From the NCBI GenBank assembly GCA_034440575.1, contig JAOTOL010001635.1, forward strand, positions 1 through 64,000: a stretch of DNA of 64,000 nucleotides, in the 5' to 3' direction. Positions 46,401-55,430 of this stretch are shown here, in pieces (position 1 is the first letter of the stretch; every line of letters begins with the position of its first letter). The translations under genes and the position numbers were made by a program. This DNA is from Imbricaverruca yamaguchii. Its lineage: Eukaryota; Arthropoda; Thecostraca; Neoverrucidae. The notes under the pieces are model-generated. The model was not told the origin of the DNA. It did no database searches and saw only the letters and a list, made by a program, of their open reading frames with translations.

Positions 46401-49400
46401 GACGCTGTGTGCTCCACAGTACCACTACTCTGGTGTGACGCTGGGTGCTCCACAGTACCACTACTCTGGTGTGACACTGGGTGTTCCACAGTACCACTAC
46501 TCTGGTGTGACGCTGTATGCTCCACAGTACCACTACTCTGGTGTGACGTGGTGTCAACCTCTGGTGTGACGCTCGGTGCTCCACAGTACCACTATGGCTC
46601 TGGTATGACGCTGGGTGTTCCACAGTACCACTATGGCTCTGGTGTGATGCTCGGTGCTCCACAGTGCTACTTCTGGTGCTCCACAGTACCACTACTCTGG
46701 TGTGACGCTGGGTGCTCCACAGTACCACTATTTCTCTGGTGTGACGCTCGGTGCTCCACAGTACCACTATTTCTCTGGTGTGACGCTCGGTGCTCCACAG
46801 TACCACTATTTCTCTGGTGTGACGCTCGGTGCTCCACAGTACCACTACTCTGGTGTGACGTTCGGTGCTCCACAGTACCACTACTCTGGTGTGACGCTGG
46901 GTGTTCCACAGTACCACTATGGCTCTGGTATGACGCTCGGTGCTCCACAGTACCACTATGGCTCTGGTGTGACGCTCTGTGCTCCACAGTACCACTATTT
47001 CTCTGGTGTGACGCCCGGTGCTCCACAGTACCACTACTCTGGTGTAACGTTCGGTGCTCCACAGTACCACTACTCTGGTGTGACGCTGGGTGTTCCACAG
47101 TACCACTATCTCTGGTGTGACGCTGTATGCTCCACAGTACCACTACTCTGGTGTGACGCTGGGTGTTCCACAGTACTGTGACGCTCGGTGCTCCACAGTA
47201 CCACTATTCTGGTGTGTACCTCGGTGCTCCACAGTACCACTATGGCTCTGGTGTGACGCTGTGTGCTCCACAGTACCACTACTCTGGTGTGACGCTCGGT
47301 GCTCCACAGTACCACTACTCTGGTGTGACGCTCGGTGCTCCGCAGTACCACTATTTCTCTGGTGTGACGCTCGGTGCTCCACAGTACCACTACTCTGGTG
47401 TGACGCTCGGTGCTCCGCAGTACCACTATTTCTCTGGTGTGACGCTGGGTGCTCCACAGTACCACTACTCTGGTATGACGCTCGGTGCTCCACAGTACCA
47501 CTCAGTACCACTATCTGGTGTGACGCTCGGTGCTCCACAGTACCACTATTTCTCTGGTGTGACGCTCGGTGCTCCACAGTACCACTACTTCGTATGAGTC
47601 AGTACCACTATTTTCTGTGTCGGTATGACGCTCGGTGCTCCACAGTACCACTATAGCTCTGGTGTGACGCTCGGTGCTCCACAGTACCACTACTGTCGTA
47701 TGACGCTCGGTGCTCCACAGTACCACTACTGTGGTATGACGCTCGGTGCTCCACAGTACCACTACTCTGGTATGACGCTCGGTGCTCCGCAGTACCACTA
47801 TTTCTCTGGTGTGACACTGGGTGCTCCACAGTACCACTACGGCCGCACCGCGGCGGAGAGCGGCGCGCCGGCCCAGCGGCCCGGCCAGCAGTTCACCGTG
47901 CCGGACCCGCGCTCCAAGGCGGCCACGGTGGCGTCCTCGCTGCGCGAGGCTCGCAGCAACCAGCGGCGCATCCTCACCGTGCTCGGCACCGCCACCGAGA
48001 GCGAACTGCTCAAGTTCAACCAGCTCAAGGTCGGCACTCCGCCAGTCCAGACCAGTTACCTGGGTGGGCTACATTGTTCGATAAAACGATGCCAGCAATG
48101 CCGTTAAAATTCATGTGTTTGTGCAACATGCAGGTGAACTGACACACTGTCCAAGTATAAGCTCCATGCTGTATGTCATTCTGCCAAATTCAATTATGTT
48201 TTCTTAAGTGGCAAATGAACCTTTTGTCCTTACCGGGAGTCTGGCCAGAGTTGGATACATTGTGGTCAGACCTCGCCTCATGATGGGACCTGACCTTATG
48301 ACTAGTTCTCACCTCATGACACAACTGGTCTTGTGACGGACTTGTGATGGTCACACCTGACCTGACCCAATGACTATCCGGTCGCACGACCGCATCAATG
48401 GATTGGACATGCTGCTCACCAGCACTGGACACAGACAGGTCCTGGTAACAGTGAACATTTTGACACGAAGGAGCGATAAATTGTACGTTTTGTTAATGGG
48501 TAGATGAAGTACAACTACGTCACTGAACGCAGCCGACCAGAGATCACATAATTCGCTGGCCGTCGCTTTCTGTACGGTGTGGAGGTCTACACGGCACATA
48601 AAAGTCAGAACCAGGCCCAGTTATTTACCGAGGTAAATACTGAAGTTCATTTTTTTTGGGGGGGGAGGGGAGGAGACTATAAGACCAATGACGTCGTTGC
48701 TCCCTTACGCCCGAATATCTAACTGACTTAAGCTCTATGTATAACCCATGCAGTTGATGCGCCCAAAAAGCCAGGAACTTAACTTCGTTCTGGTGAAGGA
48801 CATACTGGAGGTTTTGCGTACCTCTGATCGAAACTAAGCGACATTGTGACCGGACTAAGCCTAACCCGGTGACCGGACCCGATGTTACTACCACCCCGAC
48901 CTCAAGGGCAACGTCTCCCTAACCGACATCGCCCACCTCGCGCAGTTCCGCAAGAAACAGCTCAAGTTCGGCAAGTCGGCCATCCACGACTGGGGCTTGT
49001 TCGCGCTGGAGCCGATCGCCGCCGACGAGATGGTTATCGAGTACGTGGGCCAGCACGTGCGCCAGTCGGTGGCCGACCAGCGCGAGCTGGTCTACGAGCG
49101 CCAGGGCATCGGCAGCTCCTACCTGTTCCGCGTCGACCGCGACAACATCATCGACGCCACCAAGCGCGGCAACCTGGCGCGCTTCATCAACCACAGCTGC
49201 ACGGTCAGTGGGCGGGGGGAAACGTGGACGGGCTGCAGGAGTCCAGGTGTGCCGTGGCAGAGCTGGTGCAGGTCTGGCCCGTGGTTGGTGCACTGCGGGT
49301 GCCAGCGTTGTGTGGAAGCTTGCCGTGTGCTAGAGCGCCGGCGTCCTAGCACGACAGTGTGCGTTGAGACGGGCTCGTGGGCAGGTAGACTTCAGGCGCG

Positions 49401-50617
49401 AATGGTTGAGCGATTGACATACAGACAAGCAGACATGCATGCATGCAGACAGGCAGACAGTGATAAAAGGAGAGAGGTGGAGATATAGATATACAGATAT
49501 ATTAAAATATAGATAATATATTTCAAATATAGATACTAGATTTAAAATATAGGTAATAGATTTAAAATATAGATAATAGATTTAAAATATAGATAATATA
49601 TTTAAAATATAGATATATAGAATTAGAAAGAGGGATAACGAGAGATGGATAAATATTTAGAAAGATAGGCTAGACTATTTGTGTGGCAGATGTTTGGGCA
49701 TCAGGCCCATGGGCGAATGTGCGATGCAGCAGCATTTTTTTAGTTGCTGCTGATAGCATTAGTATCAACTGAATTGATACCAGTGGGCTGCATGCTGTCC
49801 GTATTCTAGCATGGGCGCTAAATGACTAAACCTGGTTCATGCGCCTTAACACTAAAATAACCAACCATATTTGAGCCCTAGTGAATGCTTCCTAAAATTC
49901 AGTTCTGGCAAAATATGCACGAGTATCGATAACAGGTTGTAGGTGTGCGTTACGGAATTGAACACGGCGATGCATCGACGCGACATTATGCAGAGATGCA
50001 ACGGAGTGTCTGGAGTGTCGGATATTGTCGTGCATGGAGTCGGCTGGCATCGGATGGTATGAGCGTATCCGACATCCCCGGCAATAGTGTTGTACATATA
50101 CTAGCAGGAAATTAGCATTTGGAAGGCGAGTTTCCTCTGCAAAAGTATTCTACACGACGCCCTGTTAAAACGTATAATCATATGCGGCGGAGGCATTCAC
50201 TCCCCTGTCTTAGAGGAGGCATGAGCCTGTTCTCATTACTTCAAATTACGTTTCTTCTCATTACTTTCATCTTAACATGGAAAACTGTAGTCATAGTGTG
50301 TATTCTAAATATTACTGGGCCTCAACTAATGTATGCATTCCCGTTCAATCGATTTCATACGGCGGCGCCGGTGGTTCTGCCCTGATCGCCCCCCACTCCC
50401 GGAACTGTCATCGCCCCGAGGCCGACTTTCCACTGTGCCGCAGCCCAACTGCTACGCCAAAATCGTCTCGCTGGAGGGCCAGAAGAAGATCGTCATCTAC
50501 TCGAAGCAGGCGATCGGCGTGCACGAGGAGATCACCTACGACTACAAGTTCCCGTACGAGGACGACAAGATCCCGTGCCTGTGCGGCACCAGCCAGTGTC
50601 GCGGCTACCTCAACTGA
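32571..50617 (+). CDS. SETD1: SETD1/Set1 histone-lysine N-methyltransferase (COMPASS catalytic subunit)
   Basis: Transfers methyl groups from S-adenosylmethionine to histone H3 Lys4 as the catalytic core of nuclear COMPASS, with WDR5, RBBP5, ASH2L and DPY30. Twelve plus-strand exons were assembled, giving roughly 1,655 residues (human SETD1A is about 1,700). Order: N-terminal segment ([16 protein letters not shown]); RRM (35,387-36,615); 553-codon proline-rich exon with PPDQY pentapeptides; conserved middle segment ([19 protein letters not shown]); LPKMPSF; Ser/acidic exon; Glu-Pro tract; Win motif GCARTEG at 44,304-44,324; N-SET ([16 protein letters not shown]); SET ([36 protein letters not shown]); and post-SET ([10 protein letters not shown]). 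The catalytic NHSC and ITYDY motifs and the post-SET cysteines are intact. The start ATG at 32,571 lies 26 bp after a 3' splice site. Between 38,882 and 39,453 the phases do not match, so a small exon is probably missing from this model. Confidence 0.95.
33531..33654 (+). CDS. SETD1: SETD1 coding exon 2
   Basis: The acceptor CTGGGGGCAG is followed by G TAC GAT GGG (completing RYDG), and the donor TTTCGG|GTATGT closes the exon. It encodes the RYDG turn and the DPRP...[12 protein letters not shown] segment that precedes the RRM in SETD1 proteins. 124 nt, in phase. Confidence 0.9.
33766..34100 (+). repeat. Dispersed repeat, copy also at 58.3 kb
   Basis: Shares GTGAGATGTTGAAACG, CTATGCTATAAACTGGTA and the AGGTAATC...CCTGGAATTA pattern with 58,308-58,620 in the same orientation. 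The similarity may continue further, with GAGTATGCTCTTGTGGTATT near 34,405. No coding capacity. This copy, in a SETD1 intron, retains several CpGs. Confidence 0.65.
34623..34833 (+). mobile_element. SINE family 1, copy E
   Basis: Full-length plus-strand copy in a SETD1 intron: GGGAATGGCCGAGTGGTTAA head, GGGTTCGACACTC, GCCCACCGGCGAAACAGTGT body, and CCAATAAACGAATAAC tail. Target-site duplication TTAAACGATGAAT (34,623-34,635) and TTAAACGATAAAT (34,821-34,833), with one mismatch. Confidence 0.88.
35387..35479 (+). CDS. SETD1: SETD1 coding exon 3 (RRM, first half)
   Basis: The acceptor TTTCTGACAG is followed by ATC GAC AAG, and the donor CTG|GTGGGT closes the exon. It encodes [28 protein letters not shown], i.e. 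beta-1 and helix-1 of the SETD1 RRM, a variant RNA-recognition fold. 93 nt, phase 0 at both ends. Confidence 0.92.
36438..36615 (+). CDS. SETD1: SETD1 coding exon 4 (RRM, second half)
   Basis: The acceptor GCCCACCGCAG is followed by GCC GGC AAG, and the donor TTCG|GTGAGA closes the exon. It encodes [39 protein letters not shown], and [18 protein letters not shown], the remainder of the RRM including the SVMGN signature of SETD1 proteins. Confidence 0.94.
37223..38882 (+). CDS. SETD1: SETD1 coding exon 5 (large proline-rich exon with pentapeptide repeats)
   Basis: The acceptor GGGCCGCACAG is followed by GC GCC CGT, and the donor GCCCG|GTGAGT leaves phase 2. The 1,660 nt are open throughout. 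Order: acidic and Pro-rich start; CFP-like segments with [16 protein letters not shown] and [14 protein letters not shown]; poly-Pro; then from about 37,970 to 38,740 a 15-bp minisatellite encoding [15 protein letters not shown] pentapeptides, with [10 protein letters not shown] as the core. The repeats are predicted to be disordered. Such an array is not part of SETD1 in the model organisms I know. Confidence 0.9.
37970..38740 (+). repeat. Coding 15-bp minisatellite (PPDQY pentapeptides)
   Basis: About 50 units close to CCACCTGATCAGTAT, inside SETD1 coding exon 5. Units at the two ends encode [10 protein letters not shown], and the centre encodes PPDQY with variants [10 protein letters not shown] and PPDEY. 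The unit length preserves frame, and no stop interrupts the array. Confidence 0.93.
39453..39692 (+). CDS. SETD1: SETD1 coding exon 6 (conserved middle segment), acceptor uncertain
   Basis: The frame encodes [40 protein letters not shown], and [18 protein letters not shown]. It matches the SETD1 region that reads RDLNRKMVE...AF..FD.WW in vertebrates. The donor AAG|GTGCGT is clear. The best acceptor, CAGTGCAG (ending 39,452), would enter in phase 0, whereas the previous exon leaves phase 2. A missed small exon or a sequence error is therefore likely between 38,883 and 39,452. Confidence 0.75.
40873..41034 (+). CDS. SETD1: SETD1 coding exon 7
   Basis: The acceptor GCTGACCGCAG is followed by GCG AAG GAC, and the donor TTCAGG|GTAAGC closes the exon. 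162 nt, phase 0 at both ends. It encodes a Lys/Ser-rich linker, [13 protein letters not shown], and [12 protein letters not shown]. The last part resembles the LRLPSFKVKR motif found in this part of SETD1. Confidence 0.88.
41423..42366 (+). CDS. SETD1: SETD1 coding exon 8 (Ser-rich and acidic)
   Basis: The acceptor GCGTTATTACAG is followed by AAG AAG GTG, and the donor ACCAG|GTGAGT leaves phase 2. It encodes [16 protein letters not shown], an [11 protein letters not shown] stretch, [16 protein letters not shown], then long Ser runs from AGC/CAG-type trinucleotides (about 41,630-41,830). A Thr/Ala/Glu-rich low-complexity tail follows. It is predicted disordered; the position matches the acidic/Ser linkers of SETD1. 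Confidence 0.88.
42527..42645. repeat. Imperfect ~33-bp minisatellite in SETD1 intron 8
   Basis: Four units of the type GTGTGTGGGAACCGTCCCTG plus GTCAGRTCA. Intronic, just after exon 8. Confidence 0.7.
43062..43387 (+). mobile_element. SINE family 3, tRNA-headed copy I
   Basis: Begins with a well-preserved tRNA-like head, GCCCCGGTAGCTCAGTTGGT, and GGGTTCGAGCC (A and B boxes). A body of about 220 bp follows, ending CAATTCGGATTAAATTT before a (TA)n tract. The 3' part recurs at 56,100-56,258 on the minus strand. The head does not fold as a complete tRNA (long inserts), so I call this a SINE and not a tRNA gene. Confidence 0.8.
43388..43438. repeat. (TA)n microsatellite
   Basis: About 50 bp of TA directly following the 3' end of SINE family 3. 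Confidence 0.95.
43601..44363 (+). CDS. SETD1: SETD1 coding exon 9 (contains the Win motif)
   Basis: The acceptor CTCCATTTGCAG is followed by T GTC ACC (AG+T = Ser), and the donor CACAAG|GTGGGT leaves phase 0. It encodes [20 protein letters not shown], a Glu-Pro-Val-rich tract ([11 protein letters not shown]), KRRGPKRKP, a helical segment ([20 protein letters not shown]), THWVDHP, then [27 protein letters not shown] (44,304-44,324) matches the WDR5-interaction (Win) motif of SETD1/MLL proteins, with Arg in the central position. Confidence 0.93.
44400..44870. repeat. Imperfect ~55-65-bp minisatellite in SETD1 intron 9
   Basis: About seven loosely conserved units containing GTGTGTTAGTGCGTGTTATG and GTGATTTTATGGCTGGTGGT. 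It is interrupted near 44,650 by the short GCGCCCCTAAGCCCAAATAA tail motif. It precedes the larger 36-bp array in the same intron. Confidence 0.75.
45081..47831 (+). repeat. 36-bp minisatellite containing a splice-acceptor sequence in every unit
   Basis: About 75 tandem units. The consensus starts TCTGGTGTGACGCTSGGTGC and continues TCCACAGTACCACTAC (36 bp, with 39- and 42-bp variants having TTTCTCT or GGCTCT insertions). The final unit ends CTCCACAG|TACCACTAC at 47,824-47,840. That AG is the acceptor of SETD1 coding exon 10, and TACCACTAC its first three codons. The array lies within intron 9. Because the unit is a multiple of three, frames of up to about 680 codons are open on both strands, including the frame that runs into exon 10 (from about 47,625). 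See the findings. Confidence 0.93.
47832..48029 (+). CDS. SETD1: SETD1 coding exon 10 (start of N-SET)
   Basis: The acceptor GGTGCTCCACAG is the last of the tandem array, followed by TAC CAC TAC GGC CGC. The donor CTCAAG|GTCGGC is weaker than the others in the gene. It encodes [63 protein letters not shown]...ELLKFNQLK is the conserved N-SET segment. 198 nt, phase 0 at both ends. Confidence 0.92.
48030..48945. other. SETD1 intron 10
   Basis: Contains loosely repeated TGACCT/GACTTG words (48,265-48,370), a poly-T/poly-G run (about 48,650), and nothing else recognisable. Confidence 0.5.
48946..49203 (+). CDS. SETD1: SETD1 coding exon 11 (N-SET end and most of the SET domain)
   Basis: The acceptor CACCTCGCGCAG is followed by TTC CGC AAG, and the donor ACG|GTCAGT closes the exon. 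258 nt, phase 0. It encodes [60 protein letters not shown], and [13 protein letters not shown]. The cofactor/substrate motif NHSC is intact. The [16 protein letters not shown] block is near-identical to other SETD1 enzymes, as far as I recall them. Confidence 0.97.
49497..49620. repeat. ~20-bp AT-rich minisatellite
   Basis: About six units close to ATAGATAATAGATTTAAAAT in SETD1 intron 11. A GACAGGCAGACA microsatellite-like stretch precedes it. Confidence 0.85.
49621..50443. other. Remainder of SETD1 intron 11
   Basis: Holds a copy of the short GCGCCTTAACACTAAAATAACC tail motif (49,838-49,866). Otherwise featureless. Confidence 0.45.
50444..50617 (+). CDS. SETD1: SETD1 last coding exon (end of SET, post-SET)
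   Basis: The acceptor CACTGTGCCGCAG is followed by CCC AAC TGC, and the exon ends at TGA 50,615-50,617. It encodes [40 protein letters not shown], and [22 protein letters not shown] contributes the catalytic Tyr, and C.C....C of CLCGTSQC plus the Cys of NHSC/PNC form the post-SET zinc site. SETD1 proteins end exactly at this LN. Confidence 0.97.
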   Translation, partial: PNCYAKIVSLEGQKKIVIYSKQAIGVHEEITYDYKFPYEDDKIPCLCGTSQCRGYLN

Positions 50618-50675
50618 GCCGGGGCCGCGCCTGGCCGGTGCTCTGCTCATGGCTCGGTCGCAACGGGTGTCTGTC

Positions 50676-51235
50676 CGGAGGGGCTGCCACCGAGGGGCTG
50701 CCGCCGAGGGGCTGCCACCGAGGGGCTGTCACCGAGGAGCTGCCATCGAGGGGCTGCCATCGAGGGGCTGCCACCGAGGGGCTGCCACCGAGGAGCTGCC
50801 ACCGAGGGGCTGCCACCGAGGGGCTACCATCGAGGGGCTGCCACCGAGGAGCTGCCACCGAGGAGCTGCCACCGAGTAGCTACCATCGAGGGGCTGCCAA
50901 CGAGGGGCTGCCATCGAGGGGCTGCCACCGAGGGGCTGCCGCCGAGGAGCTGCCACCGAGGGGATGCCATCGAGAGGCTACCATCGAGGGACTGCTACCG
51001 AGGAGCTACCATCGAGGGGCTGCCACCGAGGGGCTGCCATCGAGAAGCTGCCATCGAGGGCTACCATCGAGGGGCTGCCACCGAGGGGCTACCATCGAGG
51101 GGCTACCATCGAGGGGCTACCATCGAGGGGCTGCCACCGAGGGGCTACCATCGAGGGGCTACCATCGAGGGGCTACCATCGAAGGGCTGCCACCGAGGAG
51201 CTGCCACCGAAGAGTTGCCACCGAGGGGCTGCCAC
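50676..51235. repeat. 15-bp minisatellite in SETD1 3' flank
   Basis: About 37 units close to GGGGCTGCCACCGAG (variants GCTACCATCGAG and GAGCTGCCACC) starting some 60 bp after the SETD1 stop. It is probably in the 3' untranslated region. Frame-preserving length keeps several frames open; no start or domain supports coding. Confidence 0.9.
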
Positions 51236-54200
51236 GTGGAGCGCGTGTGCCTTTGTTTGAACTCGGGGTGCCGGCGCGCCGCCGTTGGAGTGTGCACCAG
51301 TTCAAAGGATGGGGTAGGGACGGGGGGGGATCGTGTGTACCGGCGTGACTGAAGAGCGTCTGATGTGCGGTCAGGCGCGACGCCGGGGCCGTCGGTGTAT
51401 CAGCGCGTCGGCCGCCGGGGAGAGCGCTCCCGCGTACCATTTCTAGTCTTTCAGCGTGTGTTTCTACCTGCATTTGTACGAGTGTTCATTGTTCGCTGGT
51501 CATAGCCCGCCCGACACCAACTCCGCATGTCCATCACCCATCTGGCACGGCCGTCGGACGGCTCGTGTCGCGTCCATCGGGCGCTCCCACACTGCTGCCG
51601 TTGCCTTCGGTCTCAGCTGTCAATACAGTCCAGAGCGACGTCGGTCGGAGGTTTTCGTGCCGGTTGTGTTCGCTCGGGCCGACGGTCGCACTCAGTGTGC
51701 CCGAACCGGATGCCAGTATGCCCAAAGAGGTTGTACGGCAGTGTTTGATAGATGTGGCCGTCAATCGGTGTTACTGTGTGATGCTCCCTAAAGCCCTAAT
51801 AACTTGGGCGCAAAATGACCCTAGATGTCTACGCCCCCCTAAACTCCAATCCACCACCAAAGCCCTAATAACTAACTAACAACCTAAAGATCTAGATCCT
51901 CTCCAGAAGAGCCGTGGTTCCGACTAGCGTTGGCCGGCGACCCGACCGAACAGACCTCGCTTCCATGACAGGCTGCAGCCCGGTCTGCCGGGGTCCCACG
52001 TGTTGGAATCCTGGAGCGTCGCGAAATGACCCTAGATGTCGACGCGCCTCTAACCTCCAATCCAAATCCGGAATCCCGGAGCAGACGGAGCGTCCGCCCA
52101 CCTGAAGCTTAACATTGCCCTGGCTGGGTGGACATTGCAACCCCCGCTATTGCCATCTGTGCCTGCCACGCTGGTACTTGATAGATCTGCTCAGGCGGTG
52201 GCCAGCCCGGTCACGGTAACGAAACGTGCCGGCCGTGGCCGCCCAGGGACCCGCTAGGTGTGTGTTGCGGGGCAATGTGGGGCCGGGTGTTGGCAGCCCA
52301 GTGGCCTCCCGCTGGGTGTGGGGATGAGGATTGACCAGTGCTACGCCCAAATGGTGGCTGGGGTCATGGATGGAGTTCACCATGTCTTTGGTGGGGTCTG
52401 AGCTCCGCCATCTTTGCCTTCACCTCATCAACTTCTTGCTCTCTTAACACGGTACCCTATGGTGTGTCCCCACCACCGAAAGTGGCTTCACTCATTGCCT
52501 GCATGAATTTGGCCTCGGAAATAAATCTGAGGAGGCTTTTCCACCGTTGGCTGGGGTGGATTTGTACGGGTGCCTTCATCACTATATAGCAGGACCGCTA
52601 CCATCTCGACAGCACTCCATCTTCCCGACGTCGGCCCCATGTCGGGATGGGCAGACTTCCACTCCCCAGGCGACAGCGGGCCGACAGCAACCCGGTGCAG
52701 GGCTGAGGTTGGTATATTCACTGCAGTTCTTGGTAATTCACCCCTCCCCCCCCCTACACACGCACTGGTCAGCACAAAACCCGCTTCTGGATCCGCCCCT
52801 GGATATTGTTACCCACAGTTCGAGAAGCTGCAAATATACATAACCGCAAAACTGGAACAGCCGATCCAGCATTGAAACAGTTCAAACACCGAACAAAACT
52901 ACGTTCAAAAGCGGCCGGAGGCTGATGTGCAAAAGTCTGTGGCATGCCTTCTTGCAACATGTGCAAAAATCTGCGGCATACCTTCCTCCCTCCCTGCCCG
53001 ACGGTGCGCGGCGTGGTAGCCGGGCACACTAGCGCAGGAGCAGCTTCGGCGGTGCGACGGACTTTGCGTGTGCTCTGCTGAACCCGCCTTTGCGGCGGGG
53101 CGCCTGGGGCCATCCGGTGGCGGCCTCGGGTCTCCTTGGCGGTAGAGCCGGTATTCGAACTCGGAAGGCGATGGCGAGAGGGTGTGGGTGTGGCGCGCTG
53201 GCAAGTGACCAGGCCGACCACCAAGGGTCCTACGTCCAATACAGGCGCCGAGATCAAGACGATTGAGTTCGCAAGCGAGCAGGGAAACTGAGCTCACCAT
53301 ACACAGCCTACACTCAGAGCCTACGCATGCACGATTTTTGACAGATGTTCATCGTTCGGATAGGTTGTGGCTGCAATCGTTTATGAAAACGTTTCGGATA
53401 CTTCTGAAGATTAGGACAGCAACACCGTGTATTTAGGTGAGATGGGTCTCGATGACAGTTTTCTGCCATCTGCACATTTGCTGAATGTGCAGTGAGTGTG
53501 GCCTGTTGTAAAATTTGAACGTTTTTGAGGTATTGAACCACTCGGCTATCAGAATACTACTGAACCACTAACTGCTTTAAACCGCTAGAAATAATTTCAA
53601 GCTCAGCACCCACCACAATTCCCCGTCCCGAAAGTAGATAGAGGCTTACAGCATAGTTCAAATTAGTGATTGTAAACCATTATAGGTAATGAGCTTTGAG
53701 GTTTTAATTTTGTAGGCTGCTGCGGCATTGGATATCTTGTGGTTAAGAAATATCTACCTCCAAACACCACTCGAATATTAAGAAGCTGTAATGGGAAAGG
53801 TTTTTAAATACTATTCTTATCTTAAACCAAAAGTAAAAGACGCAAGCCACTGGGGTAAGCAGTATTTACGTAACTGAAGCATGTTTTATAAAAAGACACC
53901 GATGTCAAGTCCTTCACAACTTCGATTTAGGAGAGTGCAGTACGCGTTTCGTGTCGTTCAGACTTAAAAGGTGAGGAATGATAATTTACATTGTTTTGGC
54001 CAAGTGGCAAGTGGGATTTCGTACTAGCCCTTGGGTAGTTCGTGATTTATTTCCTCGGCTCAACAGTCACGTGCCCTTTTATTTATAACTGGGAGTAGAC
54101 GCGTAGGCCGGAACGCAAAGCATTGATATTGTTGCGACACTTTCGACAAGACTCCTATGTGGGGCGGGACGAGAGCAGAACGATAATTTGTGGGGGATGG

Positions 54201-54526
54201 GTACCTGGTGCAGGCTGGTTGATAATCCACTTACACCACAATACTTGAACAATAAGAAAAAGAAAGGGTGCGTTTGCAGACTGAAAAATAATCTCGGCGA
54301 GGACGGAAAATTTATGTGCAGGGTTCCGAGCTCAGCCCGATCCAACAATGTTTCCAGATGTCGAATACAGATAGTGCGCATGCGGGTCAAACATGGTGAC
54401 CGTGCTTCACATTGCACGCTTGCTTGCATCACCAGTATTCTTCCCCCTGGTTGATGCGCCCTGAAGCCCAAATAACTAACTAACCAGTATTCTTCCAGTA
54501 AGTTCAGGAGCAGGGTGGGAACTTAA
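51236..54526. other. Intergenic sequence with short repeat fragments
   Basis: No gene recognised. A ~45-bp word, AAATGACCCTAGATGTCGAC followed by GCGCCTCTAACCTCCAATCC, occurs at about 51,812 and 52,023, with a third copy at 55,817. The short tail motif (GCCCTAATAACTAACTAAC or similar) occurs at 51,785, 51,858 and 54,452. The 52,900-53,250 part is GC-rich and open in several frames, without domain similarity. Confidence 0.4.
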
Positions 54527-55430
54527 GGCACCTCTTTACAGATTTCACCTCTTAGCACATTTTTGCACTCCAGGTTTATACTGGATAGAATGGGCTTCAC
54601 ATGCACTTCGACATGAACATGCAGAAGAAACAAAAATACTACTAAAAACACAAGATTGAAGAAAACGTCCACCAAACATGTACTTTCTTATGATTACGAA
54701 ATAAGCCAGCCACTTCATACCATCAAGCACACAGACAACATCCGAACACACCATACTCAACCAATCACTGGAAATGCTGACAATGTGCCAGACCTTGTGC
54801 CTGCACACTTAATGGCCTCTGGGTGCTACAAATTTGGCTGAGGCATCTCCAGAAACCTGCTTTAGAGCCACCCTATAGTGGGAAAAATTGCCAGTTGTAA
54901 GAGACTTCTTCAAGAGTCCCAGAGACCATGGATCAGAATTTGCTTCCTTCAGCATTTTCTGTTTTGAAAACTGTCAACCAATCAATACAAAGCTTTTTTA
55001 TGTCATGACTATTATCAGTTTTGAACACATTTAACAGTGTCATACTGCAAACACCTTGAGTGATACTTTGCTTTGTGCAGTGCTATCACATCCAACTGGA
55101 ATGTGCAGTAGTGGTGTTGGGTTTGCATTACATGGGGAATTGGCCATGCAGGTTGGTAGGTATGTGCTCTGAGCTGAGGGTGAAGTGTGATTTTTTTTTA
55201 TTTAGCTAACTTCACTGATACCAACAGTGAAAGGAAAGGTCATTGCTCCTGTGAGTTGAGAGATGAAGCTGAGCTGATCATCATGACTCCCTGCCTTCTG
55301 GTGCCATGCATTGTTCACTTCTTTGTTCCTATGCTTTGGTGGAACCAAAAATGTGTATTGGTTATGAATATTATGCAGGTACTGACTAGGTACATTATGA
55401 TTTTCCAGTCAGTTACTGGTGGGTGCAAAT
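54527..55430 (+). repeat. Left arm of large inverted repeat
   Basis: Aligns with the reverse complement of 56,347-57,163. Landmarks: TTTTTGCACTCCAGGTT, TACTGGATAGAATGGGC, CACAGACAACATCCGAACAC, CCAATCA near 54,980, TGAAGTGTGA followed by a T-run (55,180-55,195), and ACTGACTAGGTACAT near the inner end. The identity looks like roughly 70-80% by eye. The arm is strongly CpG-poor and has no coding capacity that I recognise. Confidence 0.8.

Noticed and set aside
45079..47120. Open frames of about 675-680 codons on both strands (repeats of [12 protein letters not shown] or [12 protein letters not shown])
   Set aside because: They are produced by a 36-bp tandem repeat whose unit is a multiple of three. 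The region is the SETD1 intron. No start, domain or independent splice context supports a separate protein.
50575..51348. 257-codon frame of GCHRGAATEG-type repeats
   Set aside because: It overlaps the SETD1 stop in another frame and consists of the 15-bp minisatellite in the 3' flank.
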